From NCBI RefSeq assembly GCF_025136295.1, contig NZ_CP062788.1, positions 2,869,588-2,933,587 of the forward strand: a DNA stretch of 64,000 nt, read 5' to 3'. The stretch's first letter is position 1, and every line of letters begins with the position of its first letter. Shown here one piece after another: positions 1 to 7,693 of the stretch. The notes beneath the pieces were generated by a model that did no database searches, was not told the origin of the DNA, and saw only the letters and a list, made by a program, of their open reading frames with translations. Both the position numbers and the translations under genes were made by a program. This DNA is from Aestuariispira ectoiniformans (GTDB lineage Bacteria; Pseudomonadota; Alphaproteobacteria; UBA8366; Aestuariispiraceae).

Positions 1-1
1 C

Positions 2-1027
2 GCTGGTGGCGTTATGGGTGAAACCGTCGTTCTGGACGTAAAGGACACCCAGTTGAACCCGCAGGTGGCAATCGACGCCGCACAGAAACTGGTATCCGTT
101 GACGGTGCAGTTGCCTCCGTTGGTCCGCTGGCGTCCGGCATCACGGCGACGGTCGCCCAGACGGTAACAATCAATGCGCATCATCCGATTGTTTCCCCGT
201 CCGCAACGGCCCCGACGATCACAACACTCAATGACAATGATTTTGTTTTCCGCACCACGGCGTCCGATGCCTACCAGGGCGTTGCCATGGCGCAACTTCT
301 GAAGGAAAGCGGGTCCGACAAGATCGCGATCATTTACGTCAACAACGACTATGGTCAGGGCCTCGCCAAAGCCCTTGAAGATGCATTCGGCCTGACCGGC
401 GGCACCATCACCGGTTCGCTGGCCTATGAAGAGAAGGCACCGTCCTATCGCGGCGAACTCTCCCAGTTGGCCGAAGGTGGCGCGGACGAGTTGATCGTTA
501 TCGGCTACCCGGATAACGGTGGTATCAACATCGTCAAACAGGCCCTGGAAGAAGGTTACTTCTCCAAGTTCGTATTCTCCGACGGCATGAAATCCGATAG
601 CCTGATCGAAACCCTGGGCGCGAAATATCTCGAAGGCGCCTACGGTACTGCGCCGAAGGGTGTTGAAACCGAAGCGGCAAAACATTTCAACACTGCATAT
701 GAGGCAGAATTCGGCAGCAAGCCGACGGGCCCCTATATCAACAACAACTACGATGCAGCGATGATCCTCATGCTGGCCATTGAAAAGGCGGGTTCCACCG
801 ATGGGACGAAGATTCGCGATGCCATGCGTGAAGTCGCCTCCGCACCGGGTGAAATTGTCGGCCCGGGCGAGTTTGCCAAAGCAAAAGAACTGATCGCTGC
901 TGGTAAAGACATCAACTATGAAGGCGCTGCCGGTTCTCAGGACTTCGATGAAAACGGCGATGTCGCCGGTACTTTCGAACATTGGGAAATCGCGGGCGGT
1001 CAGATCAAAACGGTCAAAATCTTCTAA
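2..1027 (+). CDS. Branched-chain amino acid ABC transporter substrate-binding protein (5' partial)
   Basis: This is the C-terminal three quarters of a periplasmic type I binding protein of the LivJ/LivK family. The reading frame stays open to the left edge (residues AGGV precede the first Met at position 14), so the signal peptide and N-terminus lie outside the window. Family hallmarks are the early SVGPLASGITATVAQ stretch, which forms the ligand-binding cleft, the YVNNDYGQGLAKAL segment and the repeated GPYINNNYDA near the end. It is expected to bind leucine, isoleucine or valine, or a related amide, and deliver it to the LivHM channel; livGFHM lies a few kb away on the opposite strand, but ligand identity cannot be read from sequence. 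A strong terminator follows the stop codon. Confidence 0.9.
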   Translation, partial: AGGVMGETVVLDVKDTQLNPQVAIDAAQKLVSVDGAVASVGPLASGITATVAQTVTINAHHPIVSPSATAPTITTLNDNDFVFRTTASDAYQGVAMAQLLKESGSDKIAIIYVNNDYGQGLAKALEDAFGLTGGTITGSLAYEEKAPSYRGELSQLAEGGADELIVIGYPDNGGINIVKQALEEGYFSKFVFSDGMKSDSLIETLGAKYLEGAYGTAPKGVETEAAKHFNTAYEAEFGSKPTGPYINNNYDAAMILMLAIEKAGSTDGTKIRDAMREVASAPGEIVGPGEFAKAKELIAAGKDINYEGAAGSQDFDENGDVAGTFEHWEIAGGQIKTVKIF

Positions 1028-1058
1028 TTTGAAAGACCGTTTTAGACTTGCGGGAAGG

Positions 1059-1087
1059 CCCGTGGACAATCGTCCACGGGTTTTTTC
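1059..1087 (+). terminator. Rho-independent terminator after the Liv binding protein
   Basis: A perfect 9-bp stem (CCCGTGGAC / GTCCACGGG) with loop AATC is followed immediately by TTTTTTCTTG, 31 bases after the stop codon. Confidence 0.9.
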
Positions 1088-1202
1088 TTGTCCGGTTTTT
1101 TTGTTCCTTCTAGGCTTGTAACAAATTTTTAAACAATATTGGGTCGATCGCTTCTCAAAAAGGCGTGGCCCATATTTGGGGCGTTCGGGAGAAAAACAGA
1201 AG

Positions 1203-3350
1203 ATGAGTGTAAGAGCGAAATTAATCGCATCTTTTGCCGCAGTTGTGTTGCTGACGGTAATCGTTGGCGGAACAGGCCTATATGCATTCCGAGAAATTGA
1301 AGGTGTTTTCAAAGATATTGCCGAAGACCGTCTGACAGAGATGACTCTGGCTCAAAAGCTGGCTAGCCAGAGCCAGACAATCGTGTCTACAGCACCGTTA
1401 ATGCTGACGGCGGAGACTGAAGAACAGAAAAACGATATTTACGAATCAATCCGCCAAGAACTTGGCGGCCTTTATGAAACCACAGGGCTCCTTCAGGATC
1501 GCCTTGGGGAAAATGATCAGATTGATCAGATCAACACCGAAGCTCATGAATTGGAAACGGCGATCGATTCGATGAATGAGGCCTTGGGGCGTTTGATTAA
1601 TGCCCGCCTTTCCATGGATGACCGGCTCGCTCTTCTGGACAAAACAATGGGCGAATACCACAAAACCCTGGACACGCTGGCACGTTTTTCATCCATGGGA
1701 ATCCAAAGCACGACCAAGCAGGTTGCCTCGCTGAAGAAAGAGGCTGAGACGAACCCCGCTGTGCTGGCGGAAAAACAGAAGAAGATTGCCGAATTGCTTT
1801 TTGCCATGAGCAAGGCCGTCGAAGACGGTGCCCCCATCCGCCGTTTGCAGGAACTTGGCGACAAGGCGCAAGGGTTGATCCTTTCCGTCGTGGCAGAAAC
1901 CGACGAGGCGAAATTGAACGCCGTTAATGTGCGCTCAAAGATTGTGACGAAAGAAATCCCCAAACATCTGGGCGGTTTTAACGACAAAGTAAAAGACGCC
2001 TATATTGCCCATGCAAAGACCTTTTCCGAATTGGCCAGCGGCGAGAATTCAGTACCAAATCTGCGGCTGGAAATCCTGAAGGCAGATGCAAATCTGACAG
2101 ACCAGTTTACGGCCGTTCGTAACATCGCCGGTGAAATGAATACCGCAACGGCTTCCCTCCTGGGCGACGCAAAGGCAGCCATCGGTCAGTCCCAGGATTC
2201 TGCCAAGGAGACGATGAAAACCCTTTCAGGTGTCATTCTTGCGACAATTGCCGCCAGCATTGTGGTGTCCGGCATTCTTCTGTGGCTGGTCGTTGTCCGT
2301 AACCTCCTGCGGCGCCTCTCAGGGCTGCAGTCCAGCATGACAAAACTTTCCAACGGCGATCTGGAAGTTGATATTCCAACCGGCGCATCCGACGAGCTGG
2401 GCGCAATGGCGAATACCGTCGAGGTCTTTCGGGACAATGCCCTGCAGGTGCGCAAGCTTGAAGAAAATCAACGCGCACAGGCAGAACAGGCAGAAGCGGA
2501 AAAACGTGAACTGATGAACAAGCTCGCCAACGACTTCCAGGCTGAAGTTGGCGATGTTCTCCAGGCTGTCGACAAGGCAATCGAAGAAATGCGTGGCGAA
2601 GCCAACGCGATGCTGGAAACGGCGGAGAATACCAATACGCAGGCGGCGGCGGTTTCCTCCGCATCCAATCTGGCATCGGAAAACGTTCAGGCGGTGGCCT
2701 CTGCGGCAGATCAGCTTTCCGCATCTATTACCGAGATCAGCCAACAGGTGTCCAGTGCGGCCCAGACCACGTCTGAAGCGGTGTCGGAATCCGAACGATC
2801 CAACAAAATGGTGCGAGAACTGGCCGAGTCTGCAGAGCGGATTGGAGAGGTCGTTCAGTTGATCAGTGACATCGCCGAACAAACCAACCTTCTCGCGCTG
2901 AATGCCACGATTGAGGCCGCCCGTGCCGGTGATGCAGGGAAAGGTTTTGCCGTCGTTGCCAATGAGGTGAAGTCCCTCGCCTCGCAAACGGCCAAGGCAA
3001 CGGATGAAATCGGTCAGCAAATGGATGGTATCCAGCGTGCCACCTCCGGCGCGGTTCAAAGCATCCAGGGGATTGGAGAAGTCATCGCCAGGATCAATGA
3101 AATCAGCGGCGGCATCAGCGCCGCGGTTGAGGAGCAAGGGGCAGCGACCAATGAGATCGCAGGCAATGTGCAACAGGCTGCCTCTGGCACGGACAGGGTC
3201 AATGTTTCCATCAACGATGTAACCAATGCGGCAGAGACAACCGGCCAGTCCGCACGTCACGTCCTTGAGGCAGTGCAGCGGGTCGACAGCCAGGCAGAAG
3301 CCCTGCGCAATCAGGTAGAGCTTTTCCTGGAAAGGATCAGGGCCGCCTAG
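1203..3350 (+). CDS. Methyl-accepting chemotaxis protein
   Basis: This is a transmembrane chemoreceptor that signals to CheA/CheW. From the ATG at 1203 (715 aa) the order is: a first membrane helix at about residues 9-29, a long mostly helical periplasmic sensor to about 340, a second membrane helix at about 342-366, a HAMP domain to about 420, and the cytoplasmic coiled-coil signalling domain. The highly conserved hairpin tip ([19 protein letters not shown]) lies near residues 555-575. An upstream TTG at 1176 could add nine residues, but ATG 1203 has GGGAG upstream and gives a better N-terminal membrane anchor. The sensor domain ligand is unknown. Its position beside amino-acid transport genes makes an amino-acid signal possible but unproven. 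I see no C-terminal CheR-tethering pentapeptide. Confidence 0.92.
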   Translation: MSVRAKLIASFAAVVLLTVIVGGTGLYAFREIEGVFKDIAEDRLTEMTLAQKLASQSQTIVSTAPLMLTAETEEQKNDIYESIRQELGGLYETTGLLQDRLGENDQIDQINTEAHELETAIDSMNEALGRLINARLSMDDRLALLDKTMGEYHKTLDTLARFSSMGIQSTTKQVASLKKEAETNPAVLAEKQKKIAELLFAMSKAVEDGAPIRRLQELGDKAQGLILSVVAETDEAKLNAVNVRSKIVTKEIPKHLGGFNDKVKDAYIAHAKTFSELASGENSVPNLRLEILKADANLTDQFTAVRNIAGEMNTATASLLGDAKAAIGQSQDSAKETMKTLSGVILATIAASIVVSGILLWLVVVRNLLRRLSGLQSSMTKLSNGDLEVDIPTGASDELGAMANTVEVFRDNALQVRKLEENQRAQAEQAEAEKRELMNKLANDFQAEVGDVLQAVDKAIEEMRGEANAMLETAENTNTQAAAVSSASNLASENVQAVASAADQLSASITEISQQVSSAAQTTSEAVSESERSNKMVRELAESAERIGEVVQLISDIAEQTNLLALNATIEAARAGDAGKGFAVVANEVKSLASQTAKATDEIGQQMDGIQRATSGAVQSIQGIGEVIARINEISGGISAAVEEQGAATNEIAGNVQQAASGTDRVNVSINDVTNAAETTGQSARHVLEAVQRVDSQAEALRNQVELFLERIRAA

Positions 3351-3379
3351 GCTCCGCTTTCTGATCTGTCTACGGTTGA

Positions 3380-3414
3380 GGGCGGTCCGGTTTCGGGCCG
3401 CCCTCTTCTTTTTG
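3380..3414 (+). terminator. Rho-independent terminator after the chemoreceptor
   Basis: The stem GGGCGGTCC / GGGCCGCCC (one G-T pair) has a 6-nt loop and is followed by TCTTCTTTTT. Confidence 0.85.
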
Positions 3415-3419
3415 CAGAC

Positions 3420-3451
3420 AAAAAAACGGCGACCCGTGGAGGATCGCCGCC
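3420..3451 (-). terminator. Terminator of the livGFHM operon
   Basis: Read on the minus strand, a GC-rich hairpin (GGCGGCGATCC ... GGGTCGCCG, with one bulge) is followed by a run of seven T, about 20 bases after the livM stop. It sits back to back with the chemoreceptor terminator. Confidence 0.85.
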
Positions 3452-3472
3452 TTTATGAGGAAGCAAGGAACT

Positions 3473-4420
3473 CTATTCTTTACCAGGCCTTGGCGGGTTC
3501 TCAGGGATAAGTCCCTGCGGCCGCGTCAGGAGAATAACCTGCAACAGCACACCGATAAGCAACACGCGGATATAGGCACCCTGGGTGCTCATATCAGCCG
3601 GCAGAATGCGGCTGGTCAGGAATTCCGTACCGGACCAGACGACCCAGATCGCGAATGCGCCCAGCATTGCACCCTTGTTGTTGCCACTGCCTCCGGCGAT
3701 CAACATCACCCAGACGATGAATGTTGCAATCAGAGGATCGAAGGCTTCCGGACTGACAAAGCCCACGAAGTTGGCATAGACCGCACCGCCTAACCCCATG
3801 ATGCTAGCCCCCAGAACAAAGGCCTGGAGACGGAAGCGCATGGTATCCTTACCCATGGCCCGCGCTGCCAGCTCATTCTCCCGGATACAGCGCAGAACGC
3901 GCCCCCAGGGCGATTTGTAGGCTCGCTCACACAGGAAATAGAGAACGGCCAGCACAACCAGAACCAGAACCATATAGGCGACGGGACTGCCGCCCTCGAC
4001 AATGTTGTTGAACTTGCCGGGGATCGTGCCAAAACCATTCACCCCGCCCGTCAGCCAGGACTCGTTTTTCAGGACCAGTCGAATGATTTCAGCAATACCG
4101 ATGGAGGCAATCGCCAGATAGTCCGACCGCAGGTTCAACGTCACAAGTCCCACCAGGAATGCGATGATCCCCGAGGCAATCGCCGCAACTGCAAAGCCGA
4201 TGATAAGCGGCATGCCATAGCCGCCAAGATGCGGCAGGTCCGGCCCCAGCGAGGTCAGGATCGCGCTGGAATAGGCTCCGATTGCGAAGAAGGCCGCGAT
4301 ACCGACATTCAACATGCCGGTAAAGCCCCACTGGACATTCAGACCGAGGGTGAGAATGCCGTAGATACCTGCCAATGTCAGGAAGAAGACAAAGAAATGG
4401 ATAAGACCAATCAGTTCCAT
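3473..4420 (-). CDS. livM: Branched-chain amino acid ABC transporter permease LivM
   Basis: This is an inner-membrane permease of the hydrophobic amino-acid transporter family. At 315 aa it is the usual length for LivM-type subunits. It has many hydrophobic helices starting at the N-terminus (LIHFFVFFLTLAGIYGILTLG). The conserved GLNVQWGFTGMLNVGIAAFFAIGAYSSA region is typical of LivM, and the EAA-like cytoplasmic loop is near RAMGKDTMRFRLQAF. It pairs with LivH to form the channel driven by LivG and LivF. It is the last gene of the livG-livF-livH-livM operon, two bases behind livH, and is followed by a terminator. Confidence 0.93.
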   Translation of the reverse strand: MELIGLIHFFVFFLTLAGIYGILTLGLNVQWGFTGMLNVGIAAFFAIGAYSSAILTSLGPDLPHLGGYGMPLIIGFAVAAIASGIIAFLVGLVTLNLRSDYLAIASIGIAEIIRLVLKNESWLTGGVNGFGTIPGKFNNIVEGGSPVAYMVLVLVVLAVLYFLCERAYKSPWGRVLRCIRENELAARAMGKDTMRFRLQAFVLGASIMGLGGAVYANFVGFVSPEAFDPLIATFIVWVMLIAGGSGNNKGAMLGAFAIWVVWSGTEFLTSRILPADMSTQGAYIRVLLIGVLLQVILLTRPQGLIPENPPRPGKE

Positions 4421-4422
4421 AA

Positions 4423-5283
4423 TCAGGTACTCCTTCCTGCAAAGATACCCGTCGGGCGCACAATCAGAATGACAACCATCAAGGCAAAGGCAATGGCCGG
4501 CTTGTAGGCCGGGTCCAGGAACAACGTCGACATCTCCTGTGCAATGCCGATGATAATCCCACCGGCAACGGCCCCATACGGGTTACCAATGCCGCCCAGG
4601 ATCGCCGCCGCAAAGACCGGCAGCAGGATGTTCCAGCCCATTTCCGGGAACAGTCGTGTATCCAGGCCCAGGAAGATACCGGCCGCTGCGGCCAGCGCGC
4701 CCCCCATAACCCAGGTCCACATGATGACCTTTTCCGTATCGATGCCGGTCAGGCGGGCAAGTTCCGCGTTATCGGCAACGGCACGCATGGCCTTACCAAC
4801 CTTGGTTTTCTGAAGGAACAGATGCAGCGCAATGACAAGAACAGCCGTGCCGACAAGGATCGTGATCTGGTCTGGCTTGATCCGCAGGCCCGCGAATTTT
4901 TGCGCAATCTGAATCCCCTGCTCGAAGACCTGGTTATCCGGCCCCCAGATCAACTGGATCAGGGAACGCAGGATCAGGGCGACGCCAAAGCTGGAGATCA
5001 GCAGGATGATCGGCTGGCTGCGCCGGAAATTGCGATACAGCAACTTGTCGATAAGGACGGCGAGCGCCGCTGTGACGACGAGGGCGACAATAAAACCGAT
5101 CCAGAAAGGCATTTTCAAAATGCCGAATACCACCAGCGTTACATAAGCGCCGATGGTCATCAGGTCACCGTGAGAGAAGTTTGCGAAACGCAAAATACCA
5201 AAGGTAAGCGAAACGCCAATGGCACCAAGGGACAGAATGCTGCCCAGAATAATGCCGTAAAGAAGTAGTTGTAGAATTTCCAT
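4423..5283 (-). CDS. livH: Branched-chain amino acid ABC transporter permease LivH
   Basis: This is the second membrane subunit of the Liv importer (286 aa). Signature features are the N-terminal LLLYGIILGSILSLGAIGVSLTFGILRFANFSHGDLM, cut here to key residues: the RFANFSHGDLMTIGAY motif typical of LivH, and the cytoplasmic ATPase-contact loop with GKAMRAVADNAELARLTGID. It lies 19 bases after livF and 2 bases before livM, so translation is probably coupled. Confidence 0.93.
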   Translation of the reverse strand: MEILQLLLYGIILGSILSLGAIGVSLTFGILRFANFSHGDLMTIGAYVTLVVFGILKMPFWIGFIVALVVTAALAVLIDKLLYRNFRRSQPIILLISSFGVALILRSLIQLIWGPDNQVFEQGIQIAQKFAGLRIKPDQITILVGTAVLVIALHLFLQKTKVGKAMRAVADNAELARLTGIDTEKVIMWTWVMGGALAAAAGIFLGLDTRLFPEMGWNILLPVFAAAILGGIGNPYGAVAGGIIIGIAQEMSTLFLDPAYKPAIAFALMVVILIVRPTGIFAGRST

Positions 5284-5302
5284 GAGTCTGTGCCCCCTGC
5301 CC

Positions 5303-6007
5303 TTAACCGCCTAGGAACATTTCGGCCACCTCACGGTTGGCCAGGAGGTTCGCACCGGTGTCTTCATATCGGTTCTTGCCACTCGCCAGGACATAGCCCC
5401 GGTCAGCAAGACCCAACGCCTGTTTCGCGTTTTGCTCCACCATCAGAATTCCGATTCCCAAGTCATTGACTTGTTTCACGATTTCAAAAATCTGATCCAT
5501 GTATTTGGGGCTGAGACCCGCAGTCGGTTCATCCACCAGAAGCAATTTGGGGTCCAACATCAGCGCCTTGCCCATGGCAACCATCTGACGTTGGCCACCG
5601 GAAAGCGTGCCCGCGGCCTGGTTCCGCTTTTCTTTCAGCGGCGGAAACATGTCATAGACCTGCGCCAGACTGTCGGAGATATCGTCTTTCCGGACAAAAG
5701 CACCCATTTCAAGGTTCTCGTGAACAGACAGCGTTGGAAAGATATTATTGGTCTGCGGCACATAACAAATACCGCGGCGCACGATCGCGTCGGGGCTGTC
5801 ATGTGTGATTTCATCACCCTGAAAGGTGATCTTGCCGCTTCTGATCTTCAGAAGACCGAAAACCGATTTCATCGCTGTGGATTTGCCTGCACCATTCGGG
5901 CCGACAATGACAACGATCTCGCCTTCATTCACGGTCATCGACAGGTCTGACAGGATATCCGCCTCCGAATATCCGCCTGTCACTTTGTCTAGGGTAAGCA
6001 AAGGCAT
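5303..6007 (-). CDS. livF: Branched-chain amino acid ABC transporter ATP-binding protein LivF
   Basis: This is an ABC ATPase of 234 aa, the normal LivF length. It has Walker A (GPNGAGKST), a Q-loop, the signature LSGGQRQMVAMGKAL, Walker B (LLLVDEPTAGLSP) and the H-loop replaced by the family's VEQN. It energises uptake through LivHM together with LivG. The start ATG overlaps the livG stop codon by one base (TGATG) and has GGAG about 8 bases upstream, consistent with translational coupling. Confidence 0.93.
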   Translation of the reverse strand: MPLLTLDKVTGGYSEADILSDLSMTVNEGEIVVIVGPNGAGKSTAMKSVFGLLKIRSGKITFQGDEITHDSPDAIVRRGICYVPQTNNIFPTLSVHENLEMGAFVRKDDISDSLAQVYDMFPPLKEKRNQAAGTLSGGQRQMVAMGKALMLDPKLLLVDEPTAGLSPKYMDQIFEIVKQVNDLGIGILMVEQNAKQALGLADRGYVLASGKNRYEDTGANLLANREVAEMFLGG

Positions 6008-6792
6008 CAGGCTGCTCCCCCCTCTTGGCTGTCATGGGCGGAACTGCCCAGATAGGCCTCCAACACTTCTTCGTTGGAGCGCACCTCTTCGAATGACCCC
6101 TGGCACAGAACGCCGCCTTGCGCCATGCAGACAACCGGATCGCACAGGCGACCGATCAGGTCCATATCATGTTCGATGAGGCAAAATGTGTAGCCCCGTT
6201 CATCCCGAAGCGTCTGGATCATATCGGCAAGCTTGGCCAAAAGGGTCCGGTTCACGCCGGCACCGGGTTCATCAAGCAGAACCACCTTGGCGTCGGTCAT
6301 CATCGTGCGCCCAAGTTCCAGAAGCTTTTTTTGCCCACCGGAAAGGTTCCCCGCCAACTCGTCACGAATATGCGTGAGTTGAAGAAACTCCAGGACTTCC
6401 TCGGCTTTTTTGAGAACCTCACGGTCCTGCTGGCGTACGGACTTCCAGTTAAACCAGGTATTGAACAGATTCTCGCCCTTCTGCCGAGGCGGTACCATCA
6501 TGAGGTTTTCCAACGCGGTCATGCGCTCAAACTCATGCGGAATCTGGAAGGTGCGCACAATGCCCATATGGAACAATTTGTCTGCACTCAGCCCCGTAAC
6601 ATCCTTGCCGTCATAAACGATACGACCGTCCGTCGGCGCAAAGGCCCCGGCGATCATATTAAACAATGTGGTTTTTCCCGCCCCATTCGGACCAATCAGC
6701 CCGGTTATTGTCCCTTTTTGGATGTCAAAGCTGCAATTTTTAACAGCCTGCACGCCTCCAAAGGACTTTGAGAGGGATTGAATAGAAATCAA
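6007..6792 (-). CDS. livG: Branched-chain amino acid ABC transporter ATP-binding protein LivG
   Basis: This is the first gene of the livGFHM operon and encodes an ABC ATPase. It has Walker A (GPNGAGKTT), signature LSGGQKKLLELGR, Walker B (VVLLDEPGAGVN) and the switch His in LIEHDMDLI. The frame is open further upstream to a TTG at 6828. I chose the TTG at 6792 because it is preceded by GAGGG with a 7-base spacer and gives the standard N-terminus (MISIQSLSKSFGGVQAV). Either start needs a non-ATG codon. The AT-rich stretch upstream (6800-6950) presumably holds the promoter, though no clear -35/-10 pair stands out. Confidence 0.92.
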   Translation of the reverse strand: MISIQSLSKSFGGVQAVKNCSFDIQKGTITGLIGPNGAGKTTLFNMIAGAFAPTDGRIVYDGKDVTGLSADKLFHMGIVRTFQIPHEFERMTALENLMMVPPRQKGENLFNTWFNWKSVRQQDREVLKKAEEVLEFLQLTHIRDELAGNLSGGQKKLLELGRTMMTDAKVVLLDEPGAGVNRTLLAKLADMIQTLRDERGYTFCLIEHDMDLIGRLCDPVVCMAQGGVLCQGSFEEVRSNEEVLEAYLGSSAHDSQEGGAA

Positions 6793-6972
6793 TTCCGAAC
6801 CCTCGCTCTTGTTATAAATTACGAACAAACCCCCACGGCCTTATAACGATTTCACTCTGTTCAGGCTAGTTGATTGTTACATAATTTCGTTACAATCCGT
6901 ATATATTTTAAGCTTAAAACATAAGAAAGAAAGATCGAAATCTAAACACCTATTCCGTTAAAACGGATAAAA

Positions 6973-7626
6973 CTAATTATCTGCATTTTCAGCAATACAA
7001 TTACCTTTTTGCGCTGCAACAAGAGGCCACGCAGTTGCAACAGCACGACCGCCTTTCTGAAAATAACCTTGAATTGTTAGAATCGATTCGTCCTCACCCA
7101 GACAGTATTGGTTCTGCGCGCCGGTCTGCGTATGACTTGGCGCCGACTGGCCGCTCCACTTCCCATTCCGGTATCGGCAGATGATGTTGGAGGCGGCAAA
7201 GCGGATACTTCGGAAAACCTGTGCAGCAGTGCAACTATCTGGAAAGAAGCTCGAAAAGCCCTTTTTGAGAAGCCATCGTTCACCGTTCCAGACTTTTATC
7301 CCCTTTGCCATATAGACACCCGTTGCCTGGTTTTTACGCGTTATTTGCCCGATGCGTGCTGTCCTGGCGTCTTTACCTGTCTGGCGGTGATGATAACCGA
7401 CAGGCTTTCCCCGGCTATTGATTGCGCCACAAAAAATATGAGCAATATCAACCGTCGGACTGTTGTCCGTCACAGCGGCAAGGTCACGCGCGCGAGGGCA
7501 GCTCCCCCCTCCTGACATAACGCTGTCAGCATGGGCTTGATAAGAGACGGCACCACCACACAACAAAAACCCGTAAAACAGGGCGGCAAGCAACCTTGAC
7601 AGACGCTCTGGCATAGCGTGAATCAT
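6973..7626 (-). CDS. Secreted protein with bacterial EndoU-type ribonuclease domain
   Basis: This 217-aa protein has an N-terminal signal peptide (hydrophobic residues about 11-29, likely cleavage after AHA at 33). A domain follows that I recognise as the bacterial EndoU fold seen in polymorphic and CDI toxins: AHIFCG (His63), GKPVGYHHR (His79, His80), GVYMAKG, SSFFPDS, and a C-terminal strand pair ending in VATAWPL. The family usually ends in a TAYP- or SAFP-like motif whose Thr/Ser and aromatic residue are near the active site; here the aromatic is Trp200 after Thr198. Six cysteines lie in the mature part (43, 66, 132, 150, 175, 210), fitting disulfides outside the cytoplasm. A second ATG four codons downstream (7614) is an alternative start; the GAGGA is adjacent to the first. 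The gene is divergent from uvrA and no immunity gene is visible. The fold call rests on motif memory only. Confidence 0.7.
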   Translation of the reverse strand: MIHAMPERLSRLLAALFYGFLLCGGAVSYQAHADSVMSGGGSCPRARDLAAVTDNSPTVDIAHIFCGAINSRGKPVGYHHRQTGKDARTARIGQITRKNQATGVYMAKGIKVWNGERWLLKKGFSSFFPDSCTAAQVFRSIRFAASNIICRYRNGKWSGQSAPSHTQTGAQNQYCLGEDESILTIQGYFQKGGRAVATAWPLVAAQKGNCIAENADN

Positions 7627-7693
7627 TCCTCGAAAACAGATTGGGCAATGACCATATTCTGTTTCTGCATGAGTAAAAAAGAAAGATCTGGCA

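Noticed and set aside
1522-1534. FNR-like TTGAT-CAG-ATCAA
   Set aside because: The spacer is 3 rather than 4 bases and it lies within the chemoreceptor coding region.
2319-3260. 313-residue frame on the minus strand opposite the chemoreceptor
   Set aside because: It is antisense to the most conserved part of the receptor signalling domain and has no start signals.
6954-6967. Hairpin TCCGTT-AA-AACGGA just after the EndoU gene
   Set aside because: The stem is only 6 bp with an A-rich loop and no T-run on the minus strand; too weak to call a terminator.
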